Source: Desulfuromonas sp. (GTDB lineage Bacteria; Desulfobacterota; Desulfuromonadia; Desulfuromonadales; UBA2294). From it: a stretch of DNA of 64,000 nt. Below, piece after piece: positions 11,619 to 19,042 of this stretch (position 1 is its first letter; the number at the start of each line of letters is the position of its first letter). Location of the stretch: contig PKUH01000106.1 of NCBI GenBank assembly GCA_002869615.1, forward strand, positions 70,158-134,157, in the 5' to 3' direction. Made by a program: the position numbers and the translations under genes. The notes below the pieces were generated by a model that made no database searches, was not told where the DNA came from, and saw only the letters and a list, made by a program, of their open reading frames with translations.

Positions 11619-11981
11619 CTACAACTCGAAAGCGTTCGGAAAATGCTCAATCCGGATCTTATCGTTCTCACACAGAACCGAGATGACATCAAAGCGTGGC
11701 TGCAGATTATTCGGTTTCTCCTGTTGCAAAAACCACTGCGCAGTGCGGATAATCTGCTGTTGCTTCCTTGGCCCGACCGCTTCAGCCGGTGTACCGAACT
11801 CGAGGCTGGTGCGGGTTTTTACTTCGACAAAGAGGATCTGTTTTTTCAGCCGCGCCACAATATCGATCTCACCGACCGGAGTGCGCAAATTCCTTTCAAG
11901 TATCCTGGCACCCTGGCGGCGCAGCCAACAAGCCGCCTGTTCCTCTCCCCAGGCCCCAAGTTTCAGCCGTTTTTCGGTCAT
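11619..11981 (-). CDS. YraN/UPF0102 family endonuclease-like protein
   Basis: A 120-aa member of the UPF0102 family, which has a restriction-endonuclease-like fold but no settled function. The core PVGEIDIVARLKKQILFVEV followed by KTR supplies the E-x-D ... E-V-K residues of that fold. The start at 11981 lies in an ATGA overlap with the rnhB stop, preceded by GAGGGG, and gives the usual family N-terminus (GAWGEEQAACWL). Association with rnhB is very common in bacteria and suggests a role in nucleic-acid metabolism, an inference from context. Confidence 0.92.
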   Translation of the reverse strand: MTEKRLKLGAWGEEQAACWLRRQGARILERNLRTPVGEIDIVARLKKQILFVEVKTRTSLEFGTPAEAVGPRKQQQIIRTAQWFLQQEKPNNLQPRFDVISVLCENDKIRIEHFPNAFEL

Positions 11982-12619
11982 TTCCCCTCGACAAACTCGC
12001 GGACACACCGGAAACTCTTACGGTGAATTGGCGTCGGCCCGAGCTGCTCAATTGCCTGGCGATGCTCTTTGCTGCCATAACCCTTATGTTTCGAGAATCC
12101 AAAACCCGGGTAATGACGATCATAAGCGATCATGATTCGATCACGAACGACCTTGGCGACAACCGATGCGGCTGCGATTGAAAGAGAGAGAGAATCACCT
12201 TTTTTGATTGTTTTTTGTGGAAGGGCTGACGGAATCGGTGATATGCCATCAATCAACAGGCAGTCTGCAGCTATAGGAAGCCTTGCAACAGCTTTTTGCA
12301 TACTGAGCAGAGTTGCCTGCAGAATATTGTGCTGATCAATTTCACAAGGCGTCGCCAGAGCAATGCCAACAGCAACCGCCTGTTGGCGAATCAAAGGATA
12401 GAGTTTTTCACGCGCTTTTTCGCTCAGCTTTTTGGAATCGGTCAAACCTGTAAGATCAAATGTTTCAGGGAGGATAACCGCCGCGGCGACTACCGGGCCA
12501 GCAAGAGGACCACGGCCGGCTTCGTCGATGCCGGCAACAAATCGATAACCACTTGCCCAGGCACGTTGCTCAAATACAAGTGGATTGAAATCTTCCAGGG
12601 GAAAAAGGGGTTCGGTCAT
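11978..12619 (-). CDS. rnhB: Ribonuclease HII
   Basis: RNase HII removes ribonucleotides from RNA/DNA hybrids. The 213-aa form chosen here has the GIDEAGRGPLAGPVVAAAV motif with the first catalytic acids, LTDSKKLSEKAREKL, LLIDG and SIAAASVVAKVVRDR, then HKGYGSKEH and a conserved C-terminus ending IHRKSFRCVREF. The start at 12619 gives MTEPLFPLED; in-frame codons upstream would add hydrophobic, non-conserved residues. No clear ribosome-binding site is visible, so an ATG five codons earlier (12634) is possible. It is separated from rplS by an intrinsic terminator. Confidence 0.95.
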   Translation of the reverse strand: MTEPLFPLEDFNPLVFEQRAWASGYRFVAGIDEAGRGPLAGPVVAAAVILPETFDLTGLTDSKKLSEKAREKLYPLIRQQAVAVGIALATPCEIDQHNILQATLLSMQKAVARLPIAADCLLIDGISPIPSALPQKTIKKGDSLSLSIAAASVVAKVVRDRIMIAYDRHYPGFGFSKHKGYGSKEHRQAIEQLGPTPIHRKSFRCVREFVEGK

Positions 12620-12780
12620 AACTATCCATACCATTCGGAATTTCACGAAGGATAGCACGAAAAGCGATAAAAGCCATGCCGTTCCACAAGAAAAACCGGG
12701 AGCGCGTTGATGGAACGGCAAAGAGGACGCCGATGTTCAGAAATCGGAACGGTACCCGGATAAACAGCTCCCTCTCTGGC

Positions 12781-12814
12781 AAAAAAAAGGCCCCGTCTGA
12801 ACGGGGCCTTTTTT
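12781..12814 (-). terminator. Intrinsic terminator after rplS
   Basis: A 10-bp stem (AAGGCCCCGT / ACGGGGCCTT, tetraloop between) followed on the minus strand by an uninterrupted run of T residues. It sits directly behind the rplS stop and ahead of rnhB, so it should reduce read-through from the highly expressed ribosomal operon. Confidence 0.93.
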
Positions 12815-12819
12815 GCGGA

Positions 12820-13167
12820 TCAGTTGTGCCGCTTCTCGCGGATACGTGCAGCTTTACCTTGCAGATTACGCAGATAGTAGAGCTTGGCCCGGCGTACCTG
12901 ACCAATCGACATCACCTCGATCTTTTCGATGCTTGGCGAATGCAGCGGAAAAATCCGCTCGACACCAAACCCGTTGGATATTTTCCGGACGGTAAAGGTT
13001 GAGCCGACGCCCCGGTTCACCCGTTTGATACAAACACCCTGATAAACCTGCACACGTTCCTTGTCACCTTCAATAATCCTGACATGGACACGCAGGGTAT
13101 CTCCCGCCTTGAACTGGGGAAGGCCCTTTTTCATCTGTTCCATGCCGATCTGGTCGACGATATTCAT
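12820..13167 (-). CDS. rplS: 50S ribosomal protein L19
   Basis: A 115-aa structural protein of the large subunit at the 30S-50S interface. The sequence shows the L19 pattern [50 protein letters not shown] and the C-terminal [19 protein letters not shown]. Length is normal. It has an AGGAGGACA-type ribosome site upstream of ATG 13167. It is the last ribosomal gene of the rpsP-rimM-trmD-rplS unit and is followed by a strong terminator. Confidence 0.98.
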   Translation of the reverse strand: MNIVDQIGMEQMKKGLPQFKAGDTLRVHVRIIEGDKERVQVYQGVCIKRVNRGVGSTFTVRKISNGFGVERIFPLHSPSIEKIEVMSIGQVRRAKLYYLRNLQGKAARIREKRHN

Positions 13168-13237
13168 AATGTCCTCCTTGCGACTGTCTATTATGCTTTC
13201 AAAGTTTCGGATTCTGTGATTTATATCTATATTCTGA

Positions 13238-13804
13238 TCAGTTATTGCCCGGGCGCCCCGCTAATCTGTCCAGGATAATAGCGGCGGCGGCCCTAACTGA
13301 CAAGTGATTGTATCGATCAACTCCCTGCACCGGTTCAAGCACAAACCATCCCCGGTCAAAAAGCTCGGGAGCCAGCCCCCACCCGGTACCGAAAAGGATC
13401 AGCCCCGGTTTTTCCTTCAACTTCTCCCGGCAGCCAGCAAAGGATCCGCCGTCGTCACGCGCTGCGCCTGTCAGCACCGGAAACGGCTCGCCGCCGGTAA
13501 CGGTTTGCCAGTCGACCAGCGCTTCCTCGATCGTCGGAAAAACCCGGATCAACTCCATCGCCTGTTGCCGCTTCGGATTGTATCCGGCACCAAACCCTTC
13601 GGTCCAGTGTGCCAGCAATTTATCGACCAGTCGCTGCTGCTCAGCCACCGGCGTAATGACATAAAACCGTTTGAGGCCATACGTTCTGGCGCTCCGCGCG
13701 ATGTCATGCAAATCGAGATTCGTGACGGCGGTCGTAACCTGGTCCCCACGCCGATCAATAACCGGCGAGTGCACCAGAGCTGCAGCGAGCGGCTGCAGAC
13801 TCAT
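13238..13804 (-). CDS. SPOUT-family RNA methyltransferase (Methyltrn_RNA_4 type)
   Basis: A 188-aa predicted SAM-dependent RNA methyltransferase found between trmD and rplS in many delta-type bacteria and Thermotogales. It begins with [20 protein letters not shown] and has [18 protein letters not shown] and the C-terminal knot segment [14 protein letters not shown] with [17 protein letters not shown], consistent with an alpha/beta-knot fold. Its ATG overlaps the trmD stop by 4 nt (ATGA), so the genes are coupled. The modified nucleotide is not known for this family. Confidence 0.87.
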   Translation of the reverse strand: MSLQPLAAALVHSPVIDRRGDQVTTAVTNLDLHDIARSARTYGLKRFYVITPVAEQQRLVDKLLAHWTEGFGAGYNPKRQQAMELIRVFPTIEEALVDWQTVTGGEPFPVLTGAARDDGGSFAGCREKLKEKPGLILFGTGWGLAPELFDRGWFVLEPVQGVDRYNHLSVRAAAAIILDRLAGRPGNN

Positions 13805-14541
13805 TCTTCCTCTCCCGCTTCCTGACGAATAAATTCAAGCATCCGCCTGTCTTCGGCATCAAGATCAGTCGCTTCAAGAAGCTCGGGCCGCCGCTGATAA
13901 GTCCGCCGCAACTGCTCCTGACGACGCCAGCGGGCAATCGCTGCGTGATTGCCGGAGCGTAAAACATCGGGAACCGGCCACCCCCTGAAATCTTCCGGCC
14001 GAGTGTACTGCGGATACTCAAGCAATCCGTCCGAGAATGAATCACCGGCAGCACTGGTATCGCAACCGAGAACTCCTGGCAGCAAACGACCGATAGCATC
14101 GATCATGACCATCGCCGCCGGCTCACCACCGGTCAGGACATAATCGCCAATCGAAAATTCCTCATCGACCAGATACCGAACCCGCTCATCAAATCCTTCA
14201 TATCGACCACAGACGAAGATCAAGCCATCGTGCCCGGCAAGACGTTCGGCGTCTTCCTGCCGGAACTGCTTCCCCTGCGGCGTCATCAGTAAAACCGGTG
14301 ACCCGGATGATGAGACGCGTAAATCATCGAGCGCTCGACCGATCGGTTCCGGCTTCATCACCATGCCATCACCACCCCCGTACGGGGTATCATCGGTTAT
14401 TTTATGTTTCCCCTCGGCCCAGTCACGCAGAAAATGTGTCTGCACTTTCAGCAGCCCTCTTTGCTGCGCCTTGCCGATAATACTTTCGGAAAATGGCGAA
14501 TCAAAGAGGCCGGGGAATAAAGTCAGGATGTCAATTTTCAT
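13801..14541 (-). CDS. trmD: tRNA (guanine(37)-N1)-methyltransferase TrmD
   Basis: TrmD methylates G37 of tRNAs reading codons starting with C or G, preventing frameshifting. The 246-aa product starts MKIDILTLFPGLF and has the knot motifs MVMKPEPI, LIFVCGRYEGFDERV and YVLTGGEPAAMVMIDAIGRL, all diagnostic. The chosen ATG (14541) is within the end of rimM (11-nt overlap), the family start; an upstream in-frame extension is not conserved. Downstream it overlaps the SPOUT methyltransferase by 4 nt. Confidence 0.98.
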   Translation of the reverse strand: MKIDILTLFPGLFDSPFSESIIGKAQQRGLLKVQTHFLRDWAEGKHKITDDTPYGGGDGMVMKPEPIGRALDDLRVSSSGSPVLLMTPQGKQFRQEDAERLAGHDGLIFVCGRYEGFDERVRYLVDEEFSIGDYVLTGGEPAAMVMIDAIGRLLPGVLGCDTSAAGDSFSDGLLEYPQYTRPEDFRGWPVPDVLRSGNHAAIARWRRQEQLRRTYQRRPELLEATDLDAEDRRMLEFIRQEAGEEE

Positions 14542-15067
14542 CGGATTCAGGAACCAGACCTTCCGGCAGATCAACCATCATCCGGTTTCCGGCTATATCA
14601 ACCTCTTCAATGAATTGATCAACAACCGGTATAAGCACTTCGCCAAACGGCCCCTGAACAACATAGATGTCATGAGCAGCCGTTGTAAACTTATCTTCTA
14701 TTTGGCCCAAGGCTCCGCAGTTCCGATCAATCACCTCAAGGCCGCGGATATCCTGCCAGGAGCTGTGAATGTTTTCCTGACCGGTATTTGTCGAACGCCC
14801 CATCAGAACATCATGGCCAATAAAACGGGTGACCAGGTTGATATTTTCCTGACCCTTGAGCCGCAAAAGAATGTTGCCCTTATGAACCACCGCCCTGACC
14901 GGAGTAAAGGCCGTGACCGCACCGATTTCAGGTCTGATGAAGACCTCATCAGCATTACACAGTTCCGTCGAACCCCGAGTCAGTGGCCGGACCTTCAGGT
15001 CACCCCTGATGCCGTGGGTGCCAATGATCGTCCCGAAATGAAATAAATCGTTGTCTGAAACGCTCAT
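14531..15067 (-). CDS. rimM: Ribosome maturation factor RimM
   Basis: RimM assists assembly of the 30S head domain by binding S19. The 178-aa protein has the N-terminal RimM beta-barrel (HFGTIIGTHGIRGDLKVRPL), a linker, and the PRC-barrel C-terminal half (WQDIRGLEVID, VVQGPFGEVLIPVVDQFIEE). It starts in a TAATG overlap with khpA and overlaps trmD at its end, so khpA-rimM-trmD are translationally coupled. Confidence 0.96.
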   Translation of the reverse strand: MSVSDNDLFHFGTIIGTHGIRGDLKVRPLTRGSTELCNADEVFIRPEIGAVTAFTPVRAVVHKGNILLRLKGQENINLVTRFIGHDVLMGRSTNTGQENIHSSWQDIRGLEVIDRNCGALGQIEDKFTTAAHDIYVVQGPFGEVLIPVVDQFIEEVDIAGNRMMVDLPEGLVPESDEN

Positions 15068-15300
15068 TACTCCATGATCTGGAGGCTGGCCCTCTTGTTT
15101 TCCCGGGTAGCCTTGGCATTCAGCAAGGTTCGCATCGCCTTGGCTGTGCGGCCCTGTTTGCCGATAATGCGGCCCATATCTTCGGACGCCGCAGCCAGCT
15201 TGACAAGGATAGCCCCTTCCCCGTCTTCCTCCTGGGAGACCTGTACTGCATCGGGATTTTCCACCAGAGACTTGGCGATGAATTCGATGAGTTCTTTCAT
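15067..15300 (-). CDS. khpA: KH-domain RNA-binding protein KhpA
   Basis: A 77-aa single-KH-domain protein (formerly YlqC/UPF0109). The sequence MKELIEFIAKSLVENPD, then the G-x-x-G loop in MGRIIGKQGRTAKAMRTLL, is diagnostic. In Gram-positive bacteria KhpA pairs with KhpB/EloR and affects cell-wall synthesis; in other groups its role is poorly known. It sits in its usual place between rpsP and rimM and shares a TAATG junction with rimM. Confidence 0.96.
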   Translation of the reverse strand: MKELIEFIAKSLVENPDAVQVSQEEDGEGAILVKLAAASEDMGRIIGKQGRTAKAMRTLLNAKATRENKRASLQIME

Positions 15301-15352
15301 GGAGTCCGTCCTTCGCGTCAGGGAGGATCTCCGGGCAAACCGAAGGGGTTAG

Positions 15353-15622
15353 TTACGCTTCCTTGGGCTGCTTGAACTTGCTCCAGAGACCCTTGTCGCG
15401 CAACATTTTACGGACGGTATCGGTCGGCTGGGCGCCTTTCTGCAACCATTCAAGGGTACGATCTTCCTTCAGATTTACCATGGGAGGATCCTGTTTGGGA
15501 TCGTACTGGCCCAGATTCTCAATAAAACGACCATCACGGGGAAACCGTTCGTCGGCGACGACTACCTGGTAAAAGGGCTTCTTCTTGGCGCCACCGCGGG
15601 CCAGTCTGATTTTTACTGCCAT
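15353..15622 (-). CDS. rpsP: 30S ribosomal protein S16
   Basis: An 89-aa small-subunit protein needed for 30S assembly. The sequence [20 protein letters not shown], then [18 protein letters not shown], is diagnostic, and the C-terminus is short and basic. The ATG at 15622 is preceded by a very strong GGAGGAAAG, which excludes the 14-codon upstream extension. It lies 49 nt after ffh, the order seen in Geobacter relatives. Confidence 0.98.
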   Translation of the reverse strand: MAVKIRLARGGAKKKPFYQVVVADERFPRDGRFIENLGQYDPKQDPPMVNLKEDRTLEWLQKGAQPTDTVRKMLRDKGLWSKFKQPKEA

Positions 15623-15671
15623 TTCTTTCCTCCTGCTTCCAAGCCGGCCATTCCGGCTAAGCATGTATTGT

Positions 15672-17021
15672 TTACATCGGCAAGCCGCCCCGACCGAGCA
15701 TGTTCTTCATGCCTTTCGGACCGAGCTTCTGCATTTTTTTCATCATTTTCTGGGCTTCAGTGAAGCGTTTGACCAACTGATTCACATCCTGCACCGAAGT
15801 TCCACTTCCCGAGGCAATCCGCTTGCGCCGCGAACCGTTGAGAATTTTGTGATTCCGTCTCTCCTGGCGCGTCATCGAATTGATGATCGCCTCGATTTTT
15901 CCGAGCTCCTTGTCCGGCAGCTGCATATTGCCAGCTTTTTTAAGAGCTTTACCGGCCCCCGGAATCATCTTCAGCATCGACTCCATGGACCCCATCTTCT
16001 TAACCATCTTGAGCTGGTCGCGAAACTGCTCAAGGTTAAATCCATCGCGACGGAGCGCCTGCTCCATCTTCTCGGCATCTTCCTGCTCAATCGCCGCCTC
16101 AGCCTTTTCAATCAGGGTGAGCATGTCGCCCATCCCGAGGATCCGCTGGGCCATCCTGTCCGGATGAAACGGCTCAAGTGCGTCAAGTTTTTCACCGAGA
16201 CCGATCAACTTGATCGGCTTGCCGGTAACCGCCTTGATCGAAAGGGCTGCACCCCCTCGCGCATCACCATCAAGCTTGGTCAGAATAATGCCGCTTAAAG
16301 GCAGCTGCTGATCAAAGCTTTTGGCGACGGTCACCGCGTCCTGACCGGTCATCGCATCAGCGACAAAAAGGACCTCCTGCGGATCAAGTACAGATTCAAT
16401 CCGCTGAAGTTCCTGCATCAACTCTTCATCGATATGCAACCGTCCGGCCGTATCGAGGATAAGCGTATCGTAGCCGTTCTGTCCGGCGAAAACCTGAGCA
16501 TCGCGACAGATATCGACCGGATCCTGACCGGGCTGCGTATCATATACGGCAACATCGATCTGTCGGCCAAGTGCCTTGAGCTGATCAATCGCTGCGGGAC
16601 GATAGACATCAGCCGGAACCAGTAACGGGTTCCGCTTGTCCCGGCGCAACTTGAGCGCCAGCTTGCCACAGGTCGTCGTCTTGCCGGCTCCCTGCAAGCC
16701 ACAGAGCATCAGGGCAACCGGAGGTGCAGCTTTCAGATTGAGCTCAGCGTTCTCGGCCTCACCCATCAACCGGCCAAGCTCGTCGCGAACGATTTTCACG
16801 ACCTGTTGAGCCGGGGTCAGACTTTTCAGAACATCCTGGCCAACCGCCCGAACGCGAACAGCCTCGATGAAATCCTTGACAACCCGGAAGTTTACATCTG
16901 CTTCCAGCAATGCCAGTCGAACTTCCCGAAGCGCGTCCTGAATATTTTCTTCTGTCAGACGGCCGTGGCCGCGCAGTTTACGGAATACAGAGTCAAACTT
17001 TTCCGTCAGATTATCGAACAT
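15672..17021 (-). CDS. ffh: Signal recognition particle protein Ffh
   Basis: Ffh binds signal sequences and 4.5S RNA and targets nascent membrane proteins to FtsY. The 449-aa protein has an N-terminal four-helix N domain ([20 protein letters not shown]), then the SRP-type GTPase: G1 [13 protein letters not shown] (about 105-117), [27 protein letters not shown] and [20 protein letters not shown] methionine-rich M domain follows (about 300-449, [33 protein letters not shown], ending [12 protein letters not shown]). It has its own promoter and starts the translation-related gene run. Confidence 0.98.
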   Translation of the reverse strand: MFDNLTEKFDSVFRKLRGHGRLTEENIQDALREVRLALLEADVNFRVVKDFIEAVRVRAVGQDVLKSLTPAQQVVKIVRDELGRLMGEAENAELNLKAAPPVALMLCGLQGAGKTTTCGKLALKLRRDKRNPLLVPADVYRPAAIDQLKALGRQIDVAVYDTQPGQDPVDICRDAQVFAGQNGYDTLILDTAGRLHIDEELMQELQRIESVLDPQEVLFVADAMTGQDAVTVAKSFDQQLPLSGIILTKLDGDARGGAALSIKAVTGKPIKLIGLGEKLDALEPFHPDRMAQRILGMGDMLTLIEKAEAAIEQEDAEKMEQALRRDGFNLEQFRDQLKMVKKMGSMESMLKMIPGAGKALKKAGNMQLPDKELGKIEAIINSMTRQERRNHKILNGSRRKRIASGSGTSVQDVNQLVKRFTEAQKMMKKMQKLGPKGMKNMLGRGGLPM

Positions 17022-17058
17022 CCTGCCTCACTAATATCCCGAAAACCGCAAGGATAGA

Positions 17059-17088
17059 AATATAGTGAAGCCGCGGTCCGATTGTCAA
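17059..17088 (-). promoter_or_regulatory. Sigma-70 promoter of ffh-rpsP-khpA-rimM-trmD-rplS
   Basis: The minus strand has TTGACA (17088-17083), an 18-base spacer and TATATT (17064-17059). The start would fall near 17051, about 30 nt ahead of the ffh ATG. Confidence 0.75.
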
Positions 17089-17112
17089 GCAAAATCCGCT
17101 ATATGCAGCCTT

Positions 17113-17376
17113 TCATTCCCCGGTTTCCAGTAAATCAAAACCTTCTTCCGTTTTCAGGTAGAGCTCCTCCGGAGGGAGGCCTTGCTCATTCAAAAAAGCC
17201 TCTATTTCCTGACGATCCGACTCCGCGTAACGGATCGCCAGGCCGCAATCCGAGGTCAGCTGTCGCGGCACCGGAATCAGCAGAATCGTAAAACGCTTCC
17301 GCTTCAACTCCTTTTCAGCCTTCATGACCTTGTGGATTGAGTGAAAGATGGCAACAATATCATGCAAACGAACCAT
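17113..17376 (-). CDS. DUF3343 protein (putative Se/S carrier-like)
   Basis: An 87-aa protein of the DUF3343 family (PF11823), small proteins related to putative selenium/sulfur carriers. The family core VPRQLTSDCGLAIRYAES contains the single conserved Cys. The N-terminus (MVRLHDIVAIFHSIHKVMKAE) and acidic C-terminus fit. There are no neighbouring sulfur-transfer or selenium genes, so a carrier role is only a family-based guess. CAGGAG lies 8-9 nt before the ATG. The gene is divergent from the membrane protein at 17508. Confidence 0.85.
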   Translation of the reverse strand: MVRLHDIVAIFHSIHKVMKAEKELKRKRFTILLIPVPRQLTSDCGLAIRYAESDRQEIEAFLNEQGLPPEELYLKTEEGFDLLETGE

Positions 17377-17423
17377 AAGCTGTTATTCTCCTGAAAAATA
17401 TTACCTCACAATACTAGGGTCCG

Positions 17424-17452
17424 TTGACACCTGCAAGACAAAGAAGTAACAT
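17424..17452 (+). promoter_or_regulatory. Promoter of the 17508 membrane-protein gene and dciA
   Basis: TTGACA (17424-17429), a 17-base spacer and TAACAT (17447-17452, 4 of 6 consensus bases). The start is expected near 17459, about 50 nt before the GTG start codon. Confidence 0.55.
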
Positions 17453-17507
17453 ACTTCTCCGGTCATAATTCACAGTCGGAACATAAACCGAACCTGAAAG
17501 GTCATAC

Positions 17508-17768
17508 GTGTTCACCAATTCACCCCTGGGGCTTTTTATTCTGCTCTCCTTCGCCCTGCTTGCAAATATCCCGCTCGGTTATCTGCGTCAAACCGCCAGA
17601 CGTTTTTCGATCAGCTGGTTTGTCTACATCCACCTGTCGATCCCGTTTATCATTGCCCTGCGCTTCGCCCTCGATTTCGGCTGGGAAGTGATCCCATTCT
17701 CGATTGCCGCTGCCGTCATCGGCCAGATGACCGGCAGTCGCTACCGGAGACATAAGCACAATGGGTAA
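17508..17768 (+). CDS. Small integral membrane protein of unknown function
   Basis: An 86-aa product not recognised as a named family. It has about three hydrophobic segments (GLFILLSFALLANIPLGYL; FVYIHLSIPFIIALRFAL; VIPFSIAAAVIGQMTG) and a basic tail (RYRRHKHNG) that should face the cytoplasm. The start is a GTG preceded by AAAGG at 6-nt spacing. It overlaps dciA by 8 nt, so the two are co-translated. GC content and codon use match the core genes, suggesting a native gene. Confidence 0.75.
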   Translation: MFTNSPLGLFILLSFALLANIPLGYLRQTARRFSISWFVYIHLSIPFIIALRFALDFGWEVIPFSIAAAVIGQMTGSRYRRHKHNG

Positions 17769-18249
17769 ACCATCCAAATCGAAGCAGGTTTTACAAATCA
17801 ACAGCCTTCTTGAACAGATCCTGGCCGATAAAGGGCTCGACAGTAAACTTAAGAAATACAAAACCTGGTCGATCTGGGATGATGTTGTCGGCCCGCAAAT
17901 AGCCAGGCACGCGCAACCACTGCGTATCCGTGATTCAGTTCTCGAGGTACGGGTTGCCCATGCCACCTGGATGCAGCAGTTACAGCTCCTGAAACCGCGA
18001 ATCCTCAAAGAACTCAATGACCGGCTCGGCGATAAAACCCTGAGCGATATTTACTGGAAGCGGGGCGACATCAGCATCGAGCAGGAACCGGTACAACCGA
18101 AACAGCGGCCGCTTCCCGAACTTTCCGGCGAGCAGAAAGAAAATATAAATCGGATCACAGCGGAAATCGATGATCGCGAGCTGCAGCACCGGCTGCGTGA
18201 GCTCCTGGCTGTCGCCTCACGCCATGAAAACAACGATTCGCAGGACTAG
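17761..18249 (+). CDS. dciA: DciA-type protein (DUF721), replicative helicase loader
   Basis: A 162-aa DUF721 protein. In bacteria lacking DnaC/DnaI, DciA interacts with DnaA and the DnaB helicase and is the ancestral helicase-loading factor. The N-terminal half has the family pattern LLEQILADKGLDSKLKKYKT, then WDDVVGPQIARHAQPLRIRDSVLEV and HATWMQQLQLLKPRILKELN. The C-terminal half is charged and variable. It overlaps the upstream membrane-protein gene and is convergent with the methylase gene 4 nt away. Confidence 0.85.
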   Translation: MGKPSKSKQVLQINSLLEQILADKGLDSKLKKYKTWSIWDDVVGPQIARHAQPLRIRDSVLEVRVAHATWMQQLQLLKPRILKELNDRLGDKTLSDIYWKRGDISIEQEPVQPKQRPLPELSGEQKENINRITAEIDDRELQHRLRELLAVASRHENNDSQD

Positions 18250-18253
18250 AGCC

Positions 18254-18982
18254 TCAGGTCATTCGGAAAATAGCTTTGACTTCATCTGAATAATCTTCTC
18301 CGGAATAAATATAGAGCGGCGGGCCAACAACAAGTCCCGGCCTGCCATTTTTGCGACATTCAATCAGCACCATCACCGACTGCTCACCAACTTTTGAATG
18401 GACAAAACGAACCCGTTTTGGTTCAAGGTGCAATACTTCCATTTTCCGCAACAGTTCGGGCAACCGCTCCGGCAGATGAATATAGTATGCACGTCCACCA
18501 CTTTTAAGGAGATAGGCTGTTGCCTTCAGGAAATCATTGATCGTTCCTTGCACCTCATGCCGGCATGTCGCCCGCTGATCATCCGGGGCAATTTTCCCAC
18601 TCCCGATTTTACGATAAGGTGGATTGCTCACGACAACATCAAAGGATTGATCCGAAATCAATTCCTCTTGTTTAATATCTCTGAGGTCCACATTCATAAT
18701 ATTGATTTTCTCCTGCAAACCATTCAGGGCAATATTCTCCCTGGCTTGATCGGACAGGTCCGGCTGAATTTCGACACCGCATACTTGATTAACATCTGTT
18801 GTTGTGGCAAGAATCAGGGGAATAATCCCGGCTGCACAGCCGAGATCAACGGCCGATTCATCCTGCTTGATTTGTGCAAAGCTACAGAGCAGAAAAGGGT
18901 CGATCGCATGGCGATAACCCTCGGCAGACTTCTTGACCTTTAATTGACCGGAAAAGATTGTTTCAATATTTTCATTGTCCAT
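18254..18982 (-). CDS. TrmN6-like tRNA1(Val) (adenine(37)-N6)-methyltransferase
   Basis: A 242-aa class I SAM methyltransferase. SAM motif I is AVDLGCAAGIIPLILAT, the acidic residue of motif II is GVEIQPDLSD, and the catalytic N6-adenine motif is N-P-P-Y in VVSNPPYRK. The N-terminal FSGQLKVKKSAEGYRHAIDP is typical of the TrmN6/YfiC family. The family can include other RNA N6-adenine methylases, so the exact target is inferred. It follows the terminator of the electron-transfer operon and has a weak ribosome site. Confidence 0.82.
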   Translation of the reverse strand: MDNENIETIFSGQLKVKKSAEGYRHAIDPFLLCSFAQIKQDESAVDLGCAAGIIPLILATTTDVNQVCGVEIQPDLSDQARENIALNGLQEKINIMNVDLRDIKQEELISDQSFDVVVSNPPYRKIGSGKIAPDDQRATCRHEVQGTINDFLKATAYLLKSGGRAYYIHLPERLPELLRKMEVLHLEPKRVRFVHSKVGEQSVMVLIECRKNGRPGLVVGPPLYIYSGEDYSDEVKAIFRMT

Positions 18983-18994
18983 ATTTATAAAACC

Positions 18995-19018
18995 AAAAAA
19001 GGCGCCGAAAGGCGCCTG
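18995..19018 (-). terminator. Intrinsic terminator of the cytochrome/barrel operon
   Basis: A GGCGCC-GAAA-GGCGCC hairpin (stable GAAA-type loop region) followed on the minus strand by six T residues. It is 25 nt after the stop of the barrel gene and insulates the TrmN6-like gene. Confidence 0.88.
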
Positions 19019-19042
19019 AAAAATAAAATGATTGGCTGTTAA